The position numbers and the translations under genes were made by a program. The notes under the pieces were generated by a model. That model saw only the letters and a program-made list of their open reading frames with translations. It was not told the origin of the DNA and did no database searches. Shown piece after piece: positions 33,365 through 43,052 of a stretch of DNA of 64,000 nucleotides (positions are counted from its first letter, which is position 1; every line of letters begins with the position of its first letter). The stretch comes from Actinophytocola xinjiangensis (GTDB taxonomy: Bacteria; Actinomycetota; Actinomycetes; Mycobacteriales; Pseudonocardiaceae), in contig NZ_MSIF01000011.1 in assembly GCF_001921215.1 (NCBI RefSeq), positions 1 to 64,000 of the forward strand, written 5' to 3'.

Positions 33365-35071
33365 ATGCCCAAGACGGATGGCCAGCTCGCGTTCGACGAG
33401 CTGGGCACCCCCCTGCGATCGACCACCTTCGTGGTGTTCGACCTGGAAACCACCGGTGTCAGCGACGAGGACACGATCACCGAGTTCGGCGCGGTCAAGA
33501 TCCGAGGCGGTGAGGTCGTCGGCGAGTTCGCCACCCTCGTCGACCCCGGCCGGGGCATCCCGCCCGAGGTCGTCTCACTGACCGGGATCACCGACGCCAT
33601 GGTGCACGCCGCGCCCCGGCTGGACGCCGTCCTGCCCGCCTTCCTGGAGTTCGCCGCCGGGGCCGTGCTCGTCGCGCACAACGCCGGCTTCGACACCAAC
33701 TTCGTCCGCAAGGCCTGTCTGCGCCACGGCTACCGCTGGCCCAAACCCACCGTCGTGTGCACCGTCCAACTCGCGCGCCGCGTGCTGACCAGGGAGGAGG
33801 CCCCCAGCTGCCGGCTCTCCGCGCTGGCCGAACTGCTCGGCGCCCGCACCCGGCCCAACCACCGCGCCCTGGCCGACGCCCGCGCCACCGTCGACGTCTT
33901 CCACTCCCTGCTCGAACGGGTCGGCTCGATCGGCGTGCAGTCGCTGGAAGAACTGATCGACTACATCCCTGAGGTCACCCCGGAACAACGCCGCAAACGC
34001 ACCCTGGCCGCCGACCTGCCCAACACCCCCGGCGTCTACCTGTTCCGCGGCCCCGGCGACGAGGTGCTCTACGTGGGCACCGCCACCGACCTCAAACGCC
34101 GCGTCCGCCAGTACTTCACCGCCAGCGAGACCCGCCGCCGGCTGCGCGAGATGGTCGCGCTGGCCACCCGCGTCGACCACGTCGAGTGCGCGCACCCGCT
34201 GGAGGCACAGGTCCGCGAACTGCGGCTGCTCTCGGCCCACAAACCCGCCTACAACCGCCGCTCGAAGAACGCCCGGCAGGCCTGGTGGATCACCCTCACC
34301 GACGAGGCGTTCCCCCGGCTGTCGCTGGTCAAGGTCCCCCGCGCGGACGCCCTGGGACCGTTCCGCTCCCGAGGTCTGGCGCAGGACGCGCTGATCGCGG
34401 CCCAGGACGCCACCGGGCTGCGCCCGTGCACCATCCGGATCCCGGCCCAGCGGGCGAACGCGCGGCCGTGCGCGCTTGCCGAGCTGGGCCGCTGCGCCGC
34501 GCCGTGCGCCGGCCACCAGTCGGTCGACGCCTACGCCGCCGCGCCGGTCGCCTTCCTCGGGCTGGTCGCCGGGCGGCGGCTGGACCCGTTGCGCCGGTTG
34601 GCCAACCGGCTCACCGAACTCGCCACAGCGCAGCGCTTCGAGCAGGCCGGGTTCGACCGCGACCGGATGCGGGCGCTGGTCCGCACGCTCGACCGGGGCC
34701 AGCGGCTGGCCGCGCTGGCCGCGGTGCCCGAGCTGATCGCCGCGCGCCCGGACGGCGAGGGCGGCTGGGAGTTCGCGGTGGTGCGCCACGGCCGGCTGGC
34801 CTCGGCCGGGGTCGCGCGGCGCGGGGTGGCGCCGATGCCGGTGGTCGACCTGCTCGCCGCGTCGGCCGAAACGGTGCTGCCCGGGGAGGGTCCGCTGCGC
34901 GGCGCGCCGGCCGAGGAGGTCGGCGTCGTGCTCCGATGGCTGGATCGACCGGGCACCCGGATGGTTCGATGCTCCCAGCCCTGGGCCGAGCCGGCCAAGG
35001 CGGCCGCGAGCTGGCGCGGCTGGCTGGCCAGGGCCGATGCCGCGCTGGCCAGCCGGATGGAGGTGCCGTGA
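33365..35071 (+). CDS. DEDD 3'-5' exonuclease fused to a GIY-YIG (UvrC/Cho-like) endonuclease domain
   Basis: The 568-residue protein joins two nuclease modules. Residues 20-190 are a DnaQ-like exonuclease (FDLETTG with D26 and E28, HNAGFDTNF, HRALADARAT). From about 219 a GIY-YIG domain follows (NTPGVYLF, then VLYVGTATDLKRRV), with UvrC/Cho-type middle sequence and a cysteine-containing segment (CALAELGRCAAPCAG). The C-terminal helix-hairpin-helix repeats of UvrC are absent. Orthologues (Rv2191) are common in Actinobacteria and are thought to act in DNA repair. The ATG at 33365 is preferred. Its stop overlaps the iolC start. Confidence 0.88.
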   Translation: MPKTDGQLAFDELGTPLRSTTFVVFDLETTGVSDEDTITEFGAVKIRGGEVVGEFATLVDPGRGIPPEVVSLTGITDAMVHAAPRLDAVLPAFLEFAAGAVLVAHNAGFDTNFVRKACLRHGYRWPKPTVVCTVQLARRVLTREEAPSCRLSALAELLGARTRPNHRALADARATVDVFHSLLERVGSIGVQSLEELIDYIPEVTPEQRRKRTLAADLPNTPGVYLFRGPGDEVLYVGTATDLKRRVRQYFTASETRRRLREMVALATRVDHVECAHPLEAQVRELRLLSAHKPAYNRRSKNARQAWWITLTDEAFPRLSLVKVPRADALGPFRSRGLAQDALIAAQDATGLRPCTIRIPAQRANARPCALAELGRCAAPCAGHQSVDAYAAAPVAFLGLVAGRRLDPLRRLANRLTELATAQRFEQAGFDRDRMRALVRTLDRGQRLAALAAVPELIAARPDGEGGWEFAVVRHGRLASAGVARRGVAPMPVVDLLAASAETVLPGEGPLRGAPAEEVGVVLRWLDRPGTRMVRCSQPWAEPAKAAASWRGWLARADAALASRMEVP

Positions 35072-36018
35072 CTTTCGACGTGATCGCCATGGGACGGCTC
35101 GGGGTGGATCTCTACCCCGAACAGGTCGGCGTCGGCCTGGCCGACGTGACCTCGTTCGGCAAGTTCCTCGGCGGCACGGCGGCCAACGTGGCGGTCGCGG
35201 CGGCCCGGCACGGCCGGCGCAGCGCGCTGATCAGCCGCACCGGCGAGGACCCGTTCGGCGAGTACCTGCACCGGGCGCTGCGCGGGTTCGGCGTCGACGA
35301 CCGGTACGTGACCGGTGTGCCGGGGCTGCCGACCCCGATCACCTTCTGCGAGATCTTCCCGCCCGACGACTTCCCGCTGTACTTCTACCGCTACCCCAGG
35401 GCCCCCGACCTCCAGATCGAGCCCGGCGAGCTGGACCTGGACGCCGTCCGGGACGCGCGGATCCTCTGGGTGACGGTCACCGGGCTGTGCGCCGAACCGA
35501 GCCGCTCGGCCACGCTGGCCGCGCTGGCCGCCCGCCACGCCCACGACCCGGACGCGATCACCGTGCTGGACCTGGACTTCCGGCCGATGTTCTGGGACTC
35601 GCCCGACGAGGCAACCCGCTGGGTCCGGGCGGCGCTGCCCCAGGTCACGGTGACCGTCGGCAACCTGGCGGAGTGCGCGGTCGCGGTCGGCACGACCGAC
35701 CCCCGCGACGCGGCGACGGCGTTGCGGGACACGGGAGTGCGGCTCGCGGTGGTGAAGCGCGGGCCGGACGGGGTGCTGGCCGCCGACGACTCAGGACAGG
35801 TCGAGGTGGCGCCGGTTCCGGTCGAGGTCGTCAACGGCCTCGGCGCCGGGGACGCGTTCGGCGGCGCGCTGTGCCACGGCCTGCTGGCCGGCTGGGACAC
35901 GGCGGCGACCATGCGTTTCGCCAACACCGCCGGCGCCATCGTCGCCTCCCGGCTGTCCTGCTCGGAGGCGATGCCGACCACCACCGAGGTCGAGGAGCTG
36001 ATGTCCGATGTGGACTGA
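35068..36018 (+). CDS. iolC: 5-dehydro-2-deoxygluconokinase
   Basis: The 316-residue PfkB-family sugar kinase (GTG at 35068) has the N-terminal GKFLGGTAANVAVAAARHG and the C-terminal catalytic GLGAGDAFGGALCHGLL signature. IolC phosphorylates 2-deoxy-5-keto-gluconate in myo-inositol breakdown, and the next two genes encode an aldolase-like barrel and IolB, which supports this assignment over a general fructokinase. Translation appears coupled to the exonuclease gene through a GTGA overlap and to the aldolase gene through an 11-bp overlap. Confidence 0.88.
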   Translation: MTFDVIAMGRLGVDLYPEQVGVGLADVTSFGKFLGGTAANVAVAAARHGRRSALISRTGEDPFGEYLHRALRGFGVDDRYVTGVPGLPTPITFCEIFPPDDFPLYFYRYPRAPDLQIEPGELDLDAVRDARILWVTVTGLCAEPSRSATLAALAARHAHDPDAITVLDLDFRPMFWDSPDEATRWVRAALPQVTVTVGNLAECAVAVGTTDPRDAATALRDTGVRLAVVKRGPDGVLAADDSGQVEVAPVPVEVVNGLGAGDAFGGALCHGLLAGWDTAATMRFANTAGAIVASRLSCSEAMPTTTEVEELMSDVD

Positions 36019-36895
36019 CCGGATCGCCGGCCTGACCACCCGCCGGCTGCGTGAGCCGGAGACGATCGGCGCGCTGGCCGCCGATCGCGCCCGCCCGGAG
36101 TCCCTGCTCGGCCCCTCCGGCAAGGCGCTGGTGATCGCCGCCGACCATCCCGCGCGCGGCTCGCTGCGCGCCGGCGACGACCCGCTGGCCATGGCCGACC
36201 GGGGCGAGCTGTTACGCCGGCTGTGCGTCGCGCTGGCCCGCCCGGGCGTCACCGGCGTCCTGGGCACCGCCGACATCCTCGAGGACCTGCTGCTGCTCGA
36301 CGCCCTGCACGGCCGGGCCGTGTTCGGCTCGATGAACCGGGGCGGGCTCGCCGGCGCCGACTTCGAGATCGACGACCGGTTCACCGGCTACGACGCCGCC
36401 GCCATCGCCCGGTTCGGCTACGACGGCGGCAAGATGCTGCTGCGCGTCGACCTCGCCGACAGCCGCACCGCCCCCACCCTGCTGGCCTGCTCGAACGCCG
36501 TCGACGAGCTCGCCGACCGGGAGCTGGTGGCGATGGTCGAGCCGTTCGTGGCCCGCCGCGCCGACGGGACGCTGCGCAACGACCTGTCCGTCGAGGCCGC
36601 CACCACCGCGCTGACCGTCGCCGCCGGTCTCGGCCACACCTCCGCCTACACCTGGCTCAAGGTGCCGGTCATCGGCGACGGCGGCGAGGACATGGGCCGC
36701 GTCCTGGCCGCCACGACCCTGCCGACGCTGCTGCTCGGCGGCGAGGTCGCCCGCGACGCCGACGCCACCTACGGCCGCTGGCGCCGGGCGCTGCGCCACC
36801 CCAACGCCTGCGGTCTGGTCGTCGGCCGCTCGCTGCTCTACCCGCCCGACGGGGACGTCGCCGCCGCCGTCGACACGGCCGCAAGCCTGCTCTGA
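36008..36895 (+). CDS. Cgl0158-family (beta/alpha)8 aldolase-like protein
   Basis: The 295-residue protein is a class I aldolase-like TIM barrel seen in actinobacterial inositol clusters (Cgl0158 family). Visible blocks are ALVIAADHPARGSL near residue 40, GVLGTADILEDLLLLDAL, GGKMLLRVDLAD, and TWLKVPVIGDG, where the lysine may form the Schiff base. It likely cleaves 2-deoxy-5-keto-gluconate 6-phosphate, the IolJ step, inferred from its place between iolC and iolB. Overlaps iolC by 11 bp; iolB begins 14 bp downstream. Confidence 0.8.
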   Translation: MWTDRIAGLTTRRLREPETIGALAADRARPESLLGPSGKALVIAADHPARGSLRAGDDPLAMADRGELLRRLCVALARPGVTGVLGTADILEDLLLLDALHGRAVFGSMNRGGLAGADFEIDDRFTGYDAAAIARFGYDGGKMLLRVDLADSRTAPTLLACSNAVDELADRELVAMVEPFVARRADGTLRNDLSVEAATTALTVAAGLGHTSAYTWLKVPVIGDGGEDMGRVLAATTLPTLLLGGEVARDADATYGRWRRALRHPNACGLVVGRSLLYPPDGDVAAAVDTAASLL

Positions 36896-36909
36896 CCAGG
36901 GAGGACACC

Positions 36910-37767
36910 GTGCGCCACCACCTGCCGGCCGGCTCGACCGGCCCCGACCGGGTCCAGGTCACGCCCGCCTCCGCCGGCTGGACCTACTCCGGGCTCACCG
37001 TCCTCGACCTCGCCCCCGACCAGCCACGCACCGTGCACACCGGCGAGTCCGAGACCCTCGTCCTGCCACTGGCCGGCGGCTGCGTGGTGACCGTCGAGGA
37101 CCAGGTCATGGAGCTGACCGGGCGGCCGAACGTGTTCGCCGGCCCGTCCGACTTCGCCTACCTGCCGCGCGACGCGACCGCCACCCTCACCGCGACCGCC
37201 CCCGCGACGCTGGCGCTGCCCGCCGCCGTCTGCTCGACCCGCCGGCCACCCCGCTACGCCCCGGCCGCCGGTGTGCCGGTCGAGCTGCGCGGCGCCGGCC
37301 GGTGCAGCCGCCAGGTCAACAACTTCTGCACCCCCGACGCCTTCGACGCCGAGAAACTGATCGCCTGCGAGGTGCTCACCCCCGGCGGCAACTGGTCGTC
37401 CTACCCGCCGCACAAGCACGACGAGGACCGCCCTGGCGAGTCGGTGCTGGAGGAGATCTACTACTTCCAGGTGGCGCCCGGCCCGACCGGCCCCGGCCTG
37501 GGCTACCAGCGGGTGTATGCCTCGGCGGCCGGCGGGATCGACGTGCTCGCCGAGGTCCGCACCGACGACGTGGTGCTCATCCCGCACGGCTGGCACGGCC
37601 CGTCGATCGCCGTCCCCGGCTACGACCTGTACTACCTCAACGTGATGGCCGGCCCCGGCGCCGAACGGGCCTGGCTGATCAGCGACGACCCCGCGCACAC
37701 CTGGATCCGCGACACCTGGGCCGACGAGCCGACCGACCCGCGCCTGCCGTTTCAGTCCCGGAAGTAG
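36910..37767 (+). CDS. iolB: 5-deoxy-glucuronate isomerase
   Basis: The 285-residue bicupin converts 5-deoxy-glucuronate to 2-deoxy-5-keto-gluconate. Conserved metal-binding residues are in NWSSYPPHKHDEDRP (two His), VLEEIYYFQV (Glu) and HGWHGP. The GTG at 36910 has GGGAGG a few bases upstream. It follows iolC and the aldolase gene, so three consecutive inositol steps are present, but iolA, iolD, iolE and iolG are not in this window. Its last 16 bp overlap the convergent serine hydrolase gene. Confidence 0.9.
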   Translation: MRHHLPAGSTGPDRVQVTPASAGWTYSGLTVLDLAPDQPRTVHTGESETLVLPLAGGCVVTVEDQVMELTGRPNVFAGPSDFAYLPRDATATLTATAPATLALPAAVCSTRRPPRYAPAAGVPVELRGAGRCSRQVNNFCTPDAFDAEKLIACEVLTPGGNWSSYPPHKHDEDRPGESVLEEIYYFQVAPGPTGPGLGYQRVYASAAGGIDVLAEVRTDDVVLIPHGWHGPSIAVPGYDLYYLNVMAGPGAERAWLISDDPAHTWIRDTWADEPTDPRLPFQSRK

Positions 37768-38630
37768 CCGGCGAAGAGCAGTTCCGCGACCTCGGTGACC
37801 GTGGTCCGGCCGGCCGCGAACCCGGCCTCGCCGCGCAGGTCGTTCATCACCGCCAGGGTGTAGCGCTCACCGTCGCCGACGAAACCGACGGTGTTGGTCA
37901 CCCAGCCGCCCTTCTCCTCCGACCAGCCGTCCTTGGTGCCGGGGTGGGCCGCCGGGCCGGCACCCCACACGCCCCACCGCTGCACCACGTCCACCGACCG
38001 CATCTCCCGGACGATGTAGGCGCGCTCGCCGGCCGGCAGCTTCGTGAGCACGTAGGACATCAGCCGGTCGAGGTCGTCGGTGGTGCACTTCTGGAAACCC
38101 CAGTACGGGTAGTAGTCGGTGAACCCCGCCTGGGGGGTGAGCGACGTCAGGCCGTACTTCGGGAAGTTCTCGTTGAACGTCAGATGGTCCTCGCCGGCGT
38201 AGCGGTACCACAGGACGTCGGCCGCGCGGTCGTCCGAGGTGTGCAGCATCGCCCCGATCAGCCGGCGGTCCTCACGCGAGAGCGTGATCTCGCCCGTGCG
38301 GTCGCGGGTGAACAGGTCGACCACCATCGCCAGCTTGATGGTGGACGCCGTCCAGGTCAGGTCCTCGGCGTGCCCGTTGCGCCACACCGCCCCGGTGCGC
38401 AGGTCCCGCACCACCACGCCCGAGGTCCCCGGCCGCCCGGCCAGGTACCGCTCGACCTCGACGAACCGCTTCTGCAGGTCGCAGTCGAAGCCGGTGTCGC
38501 GGCACACGGGCGCGGTGGCCGCGTCGCGCCGCGCCGGGTCGTCAGCGGACGAATCGGACGAACAGCCACCGACGGCGACAAGGGCCGCCGCGATGATCGC
38601 GGCGGCCCTTGTGCGTAAGAGTGACCTCAC
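37752..38630 (-). CDS. Lipoprotein serine hydrolase (class A beta-lactamase-like)
   Basis: The 292-residue protein has a signal peptide and lipobox (LVAVGGC, Cys23) and a beta-lactamase/transpeptidase-like domain with the SxxK motif STIK at 96-99 ([15 protein letters not shown]). The second motif may be SDD in [11 protein letters not shown] and the third KDGWS in GTKDGWSEE, consistent with a serine hydrolase of the class A fold. True beta-lactamase activity is not assured. The GTG start overlaps the qcrB stop (GTGA), so it lies at the end of the respiratory operon. Its signal-peptide codons form a perfect DNA palindrome. Confidence 0.82.
   Translation of the reverse strand: MRSLLRTRAAAIIAAALVAVGGCSSDSSADDPARRDAATAPVCRDTGFDCDLQKRFVEVERYLAGRPGTSGVVVRDLRTGAVWRNGHAEDLTWTASTIKLAMVVDLFTRDRTGEITLSREDRRLIGAMLHTSDDRAADVLWYRYAGEDHLTFNENFPKYGLTSLTPQAGFTDYYPYWGFQKCTTDDLDRLMSYVLTKLPAGERAYIVREMRSVDVVQRWGVWGAGPAAHPGTKDGWSEEKGGWVTNTVGFVGDGERYTLAVMNDLRGEAGFAAGRTTVTEVAELLFAGYFRD
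38581..38609 (-). terminator. Palindrome within the serine hydrolase signal sequence, possible qcr operon attenuator
   Basis: Two perfect 14-bp arms around a single central base lie 18 bp after the qcrB stop. The codons read Ala-Ala-Ala-Ile-Ile-Ala-Ala-Ala, so the symmetry could come partly from alanine codon use. It would form a very stable RNA hairpin that could end or reduce transcription past qcrB. Confidence 0.45.
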
Positions 38631-40288
38631 AGCTTCTTGGACGGATCCTCGTCGCTGGTGGCCAGTTCGGTGCCTGGCTCCTCGTCACCGTGGCCGTGCT
38701 GGGCGGCCCGTGCCTTGGCCAGCGCGGCGGTCTCCTCCGGCGGGTCGGCCCGCAGCAGCGACCCGGCGACCGGTTCGCCGGCCGAGCCCAGCTTGTTCAT
38801 CTTCTTGGGCACCGGGGCGCCCTGGTACTCCAGCGGGATCGGGTGGCCGTGCTCGTCGACCGGCCCGAGGGGCTGGTGCACCTCGATGAACTCACCGTGC
38901 GGGAGCCGCTTGATGATGCCGGTCTCCACGCCGTGTTCGAGCACCTGCCGGTCGGACCGTTGCAGGCCCAGACACAGCCGGTAGGTGATCGCGTAGGCCA
39001 GTGGTGGCAGCAGCAGCAACCCGATCCGGCCCATCCACGTGGTCGCGTTGAGCGAGATGTCGAACTTCTCCGCCAGCACGTCGTTGGCCGCCGACAGCAG
39101 CGACACCATGAAGAAGGTGATCGCCATGACACCGAGGCTGGTGCGCACCGGAACGTCACGGGGACGCTGCAACAGGTTGTGGTGCGCGTAGTCCTTCGTG
39201 AATTTTCGTTCCAGCCAGGGATAGACCGCCGCTATACCGGTCAACAGGGGTAGGCCCATCATGAACGGGAAGAACGGCGCGGGGATCGTGTAGTTCCCCA
39301 GATAGACCTCCCACGCCGGCCATAGTCGGACCAGTCCGTCGGTCCAGGCCATGTACCAGTCGGGCACCGTTCCGGCGGAGATGTGCGCCGCGTTGTAGGG
39401 GCCGAAGTTCCACACCGGGTTGATCTGGAACAGCCCGCCCATCAGCGCGGTCACACCGATCACGACGGCGGTGAAGCCGCCGGCCTTGAGCGCGAAGGTC
39501 GGCATGATCCGGACGCCGACGACGTTGGTCTCCTTGCGCCGCACCCCCGGGAACTGGGTGTGCTTCTGGTACCACACGAGACCGACGTGCACACCGATCA
39601 ACGCCAGCAGGATGCCCGGTACCAGCAGGATGTGCACGGCGTAGAGCCGTGGGATCACTTCCGTGCCGGGGAACTCACTGCCGAAGATCAACCAGTTGAT
39701 CCAGGTACCGGCGATCGGGATCGACATCATCAGGCCGGACAGGATCCGCAGGCCGGCACCCGAGAGCAGGTCGTCGGGCAGCGAGTAGCCGGCGAAGCCC
39801 TCGACACAGCCGAGCATGAAGATCAGCACGCCGATGACCCAGTTGGCCTCGCGCGGCCGGCGGAACGCACCGGTGAAGAAGGTGCGGAACATGTGCACGA
39901 CGATCGCCGACATGAACAGCAGCGCCGACCAGTGGTGCACCTGCCGGACGAACAGGCCGCCGCGCACGTCGAAGGAGATGTAGAGCGTGGACTCGTAGGC
40001 CCGCGACATCTCCAGACCGCGCAGGTTCACGAACGAGCCCTGGTAGGTGACCTCCTGCATCGAGGGGTCGAAGAACAGGGTCAGGTACGTGCCGGACAGC
40101 AGCAGGACGATGAAGCTGTAGAGCGCGACCTCACCGAGCAGGAACGACCAGTGGGTCGGGAAGACCTTGTTCAGCTGCCGCCGGACACCGCCGGCGGGGT
40201 GGAACCGGTCGTCGACCCACTTGGCCGCACCACCGGCGGCCCGCATGGCGATGTTGTCCGGCTTGGTCGGTGTCGTCAGTCCGCTCAT
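38627..40288 (-). CDS. qcrB: Cytochrome bc1 complex cytochrome b subunit
   Basis: The 553-residue membrane protein is the diheme cytochrome b of complex III. It shows the Q-cycle features of the family: [17 protein letters not shown] with heme-binding histidines, [54 protein letters not shown] with the paired histidines, and the long actinobacterial C-terminal tail (about 110 residues, charged). It oxidises menaquinol and feeds electrons to QcrC and the aa3 oxidase. qcrA overlaps upstream by 4 bp. It is the target site of imidazopyridine drugs in mycobacteria. Confidence 0.95.
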   Translation of the reverse strand: MSGLTTPTKPDNIAMRAAGGAAKWVDDRFHPAGGVRRQLNKVFPTHWSFLLGEVALYSFIVLLLSGTYLTLFFDPSMQEVTYQGSFVNLRGLEMSRAYESTLYISFDVRGGLFVRQVHHWSALLFMSAIVVHMFRTFFTGAFRRPREANWVIGVLIFMLGCVEGFAGYSLPDDLLSGAGLRILSGLMMSIPIAGTWINWLIFGSEFPGTEVIPRLYAVHILLVPGILLALIGVHVGLVWYQKHTQFPGVRRKETNVVGVRIMPTFALKAGGFTAVVIGVTALMGGLFQINPVWNFGPYNAAHISAGTVPDWYMAWTDGLVRLWPAWEVYLGNYTIPAPFFPFMMGLPLLTGIAAVYPWLERKFTKDYAHHNLLQRPRDVPVRTSLGVMAITFFMVSLLSAANDVLAEKFDISLNATTWMGRIGLLLLPPLAYAITYRLCLGLQRSDRQVLEHGVETGIIKRLPHGEFIEVHQPLGPVDEHGHPIPLEYQGAPVPKKMNKLGSAGEPVAGSLLRADPPEETAALAKARAAQHGHGDEEPGTELATSDEDPSKKL

Positions 40289-41421
40289 GACTTCCGCTCC
40301 CAGTACGCGGGCCCGATCGGCTCGTTGAAGTCACCGGTCGAGATGAAGTAACCGGTGTCCGGGTCCACGGTGATCGGCAGCTGCGCCAGCTTGCGGGTCG
40401 CCGGGCCGAACACCGGCTTGGCGTACTGCAGCGCGTCGAACTGCGACTGGTGGCACGGGCACAGGATGCGGTTGGTCCGCTGCTCGTACAGCGAGGTCGG
40501 ACAACCGACATGACTGCAGATCTTCGTGTAGGCGTAGTAGTCGCCGTAGTTGTAGTCCTCCTGGCCCTCGTGCTTGACGACGCGCGCGGCGTCCTCGGGG
40601 CGCAGCCGGATCAACATGACGGGATTGTCCGCCCGCTTGAGCGCGTGCACCAAGGCCTCGTGGTCGCCGCGCTCCGACTCGCGGAACGGGAAGACCGTCT
40701 CCATCGCGCCGGAGTCGAGGTCCTCGGGCCGGACCAGCTCGACCTGGCTGGAGTCGCCGGTGTCGCGGCGCAGGTAGACCTTCTCGTCGTCGCCGTGGTG
40801 CAGCCACCCGGTGTGCAGCAGGCCGTCCTCGTTGGAGGACTGGGCGTGCGGGTTGCGCAGCAGGCCACCCAGCGGCACCACGGTCAGCGCCAGGCCGAGC
40901 ACGCCGCCGCCGAACAGCAGCGAACGGGTGATCATCGGCCGGCGGGCGATCGTGCTGTCGTTGCCGGCGTCGGCGAGCTGGGCGAGGATCGTCGCCTTGT
41001 CCAGCTCGTTGGAGCCGCCGTCGTGGCGCTCCTGCACGGCCACCTCGTGCGGAACGAACCGCCGGGTGTACATCAGCACGCCGATGCCGACCGCCAGGAT
41101 CGCCACGCCCAGCGTGAGACCGATGACCGGCGTGTACAGGGAGTACATCAGGTGGCCCGGCTCGTTGGGGGCAACGTACTTGGCCGGCCACCAGATGAAG
41201 GCCACCACGAACGCCAGGCCGGCGATACCGGACAGGGCGAACCAGAAGGCGACCGCCCGCTCCGCGCGCTTCTCCGCGCGGGTGCCCTTCACCGGCCACG
41301 GGTCCGGGTACTCGACCAGCTCGACGCCGTCCATCTTCATGCCGAGCGTGGACAGCTCGTCCCGGCTCATCCGGGCGATCTGCTCGTCGCTCGGCCTCTC
41401 CGGCTGGTTTTCCGTGCTCAT
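40285..41421 (-). CDS. qcrA: Cytochrome bc1 complex Rieske iron-sulfur subunit
   Basis: The 378-residue protein has the long N-terminal region with three membrane helices typical of Actinobacteria (about 57-78, 96-117, 166-188) and a C-terminal Rieske domain. The [2Fe-2S] ligands are C302/H304 in CSHVGCP and C321/H324 in CPCHQSQFD, with C307 and C323 for the disulfide. It carries electrons from menaquinol to cytochrome c of QcrC. It overlaps qcrC and qcrB by 4 bp on each side. Confidence 0.95.
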   Translation of the reverse strand: MSTENQPERPSDEQIARMSRDELSTLGMKMDGVELVEYPDPWPVKGTRAEKRAERAVAFWFALSGIAGLAFVVAFIWWPAKYVAPNEPGHLMYSLYTPVIGLTLGVAILAVGIGVLMYTRRFVPHEVAVQERHDGGSNELDKATILAQLADAGNDSTIARRPMITRSLLFGGGVLGLALTVVPLGGLLRNPHAQSSNEDGLLHTGWLHHGDDEKVYLRRDTGDSSQVELVRPEDLDSGAMETVFPFRESERGDHEALVHALKRADNPVMLIRLRPEDAARVVKHEGQEDYNYGDYYAYTKICSHVGCPTSLYEQRTNRILCPCHQSQFDALQYAKPVFGPATRKLAQLPITVDPDTGYFISTGDFNEPIGPAYWERKS

Positions 41422-42215
41422 TGCTTAGCCCCGATCCACAAGGTGATGCCGAGCAGCGCGGCGATCCCCACGATGAACCCGATCAAGCCCTCCGACTGCG
41501 GCCCCAGCCCACCGAGGGAGTTACCTCCGGGGTTGTTGTTGCCGTCGGTCACCGACTTGACGTACGCGATGATGTCCTTCTTCTCCGTCGGCGACAGCTG
41601 GCGCTCGGAGAAGCGCGGCATGTTCTGCGGGCCGGACAACATGGCCGCGTACATGGCGTCCTCGGTCACGTTGTCCAGCGGCGGCGCGGCCTTGCCGGAC
41701 GACAGCGCCCCACCCCGGCCGGTGAAGTTGTGGCACGAGGCGCAGTTGAGGCGGAACAGCTGGCCGCCGCGCGCGGGGTTGTCCCCCTGCAGCTGCGCAC
41801 CGGACTCCTCCGGCATCTCGACGCCACCGCCGTTGGCCTGGATGAACGCCGAGATCTGCTCGATCTCGTCCGGGGTGAGCACCGGCGGCTTCTTCTTGGC
41901 CTGCGCGCCCTGCACCACGGCCGGCATGCGACCGGTCGAGGTCTGGAAGTACACCGACGCCTCGCCGACACCGATCAGGCTCGGGCCGCGGTCCGTGACA
42001 CCCTCGAGGTTCGCGCCGTGGCAGCTGATACAGGTGTTGTTGTAGATCTGCTCACCCTGCCGCACCGTGATCGGGTCGTCCTGGGCCTGGGCGGTCTGCG
42101 GCTCCGGCACCAGCAGGCTGTACAGCGCCCCGGCACCGATCAGCGCGACGGCGAGCGCGAGCATCCCGGCCATGCGCCGCCGAAACTTCGTGCCGGCCCT
42201 TCGTTTCTTCATCAT
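41418..42215 (-). CDS. qcrC: Cytochrome bc1 complex diheme cytochrome c subunit
   Basis: The 265-residue protein has an N-terminal membrane anchor (about 15-36), two cytochrome c domains with heme motifs CISCH (62-66) and CASCH (158-162), and a C-terminal transmembrane helix (GLIGFIVGIAALLGITLWIG). The diheme form replaces soluble cytochrome c and links complex III directly to the aa3 oxidase in Actinobacteria. It begins with a basic stretch MMKKRRAGTKFRRR. ctaE ends 66 bp upstream. Confidence 0.95.
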   Translation of the reverse strand: MMKKRRAGTKFRRRMAGMLALAVALIGAGALYSLLVPEPQTAQAQDDPITVRQGEQIYNNTCISCHGANLEGVTDRGPSLIGVGEASVYFQTSTGRMPAVVQGAQAKKKPPVLTPDEIEQISAFIQANGGGVEMPEESGAQLQGDNPARGGQLFRLNCASCHNFTGRGGALSSGKAAPPLDNVTEDAMYAAMLSGPQNMPRFSERQLSPTEKKDIIAYVKSVTDGNNNPGGNSLGGLGPQSEGLIGFIVGIAALLGITLWIGAKQ

Positions 42216-42280
42216 CTGTGCGGCAACCCCTGTGTCAGTTCGGGTTCTGGCTGTCGGTCCGTCCTGGTCATCTCACGCGG

Positions 42281-42892
42281 TCACTTCACGAAGTAGATGA
42301 CGGTGAACAGGCCGATCCAGACGATGTCGACGAAGTGCCAGTAGTACGACACGACGATGGCCGACGTCGCCTGCGCCGGGGTGAACTTGCTCATCCTGGT
42401 GCGGATGAGCAGGTACACGAACGCGATGAGTCCCCCGGTCACGTGCAGGCCGTGGAACCCCGTGGTCAGGTAGAAGACGGTTCCGTACGCCGAGGACGGA
42501 ATGGTGGTGCCGTCCTGGATCAGCTGGTAGTACTCGTAGGCCTGACCGAGGACGAAGACCGTGCCCATGATCAGGGTGATCGTGTACCACCGCCGTAGCC
42601 CGAACACGTCACCTCGCTCCGCCGCGAACACACCCAGCTGACAGGTGAGAGACGAGGCGACGAGGACGATCGTGACAGCTAGCGCGTACGGCACGTTGAG
42701 ATGCGTCGGCTCCGGCGGCCAGTGGTCACTCTCGTTCTGCGCCTTGACGGTGAAGAACATGGCGAAGAGGCCGGCGAAGAACATCAGCTCGCTGGCCAAC
42801 CAGACGATCGTGCCGACGCTGACCATGTTGGGCCGGTTCAGCGAGTGCACACGCTGGTGGATTGAAGGCGCTGCTGTCGTCACGACGGGCAT
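42281..42892 (-). CDS. ctaE: Cytochrome c oxidase subunit III
   Basis: The 203-residue protein has five transmembrane helices and the subunit III core: [59 protein letters not shown], and the C-terminal [20 protein letters not shown]. It is part of the aa3 oxidase. As first gene of a ctaE-qcrC-qcrA-qcrB operon it mirrors the mycobacterial arrangement. The promoter must lie in the 160-bp interval shared with the divergent pseudo-receiver gene. Confidence 0.95.
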   Translation of the reverse strand: MPVVTTAAPSIHQRVHSLNRPNMVSVGTIVWLASELMFFAGLFAMFFTVKAQNESDHWPPEPTHLNVPYALAVTIVLVASSLTCQLGVFAAERGDVFGLRRWYTITLIMGTVFVLGQAYEYYQLIQDGTTIPSSAYGTVFYLTTGFHGLHVTGGLIAFVYLLIRTRMSKFTPAQATSAIVVSYYWHFVDIVWIGLFTVIYFVK

Positions 42893-43052
42893 TATTGCCT
42901 GCCCTCAGCTGGTGGGACTGATCGGGTCCACGGCGCGTCCGGGGCATACGAGTGATCCACGACCGGGACCACCCGGACGCGGGCACCTGCCACCCTCCAG
43001 GGCGTGCCGGATAGCATCAGGTCGTCGTGTTCGCACCCTCCCGGAGGCCCCC

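Noticed and set aside
37752-38630. True beta-lactamase resistance gene
   Set aside because: The SxxK motif is present, but the remaining motifs are not diagnostic and many envelope serine hydrolases share this fold.
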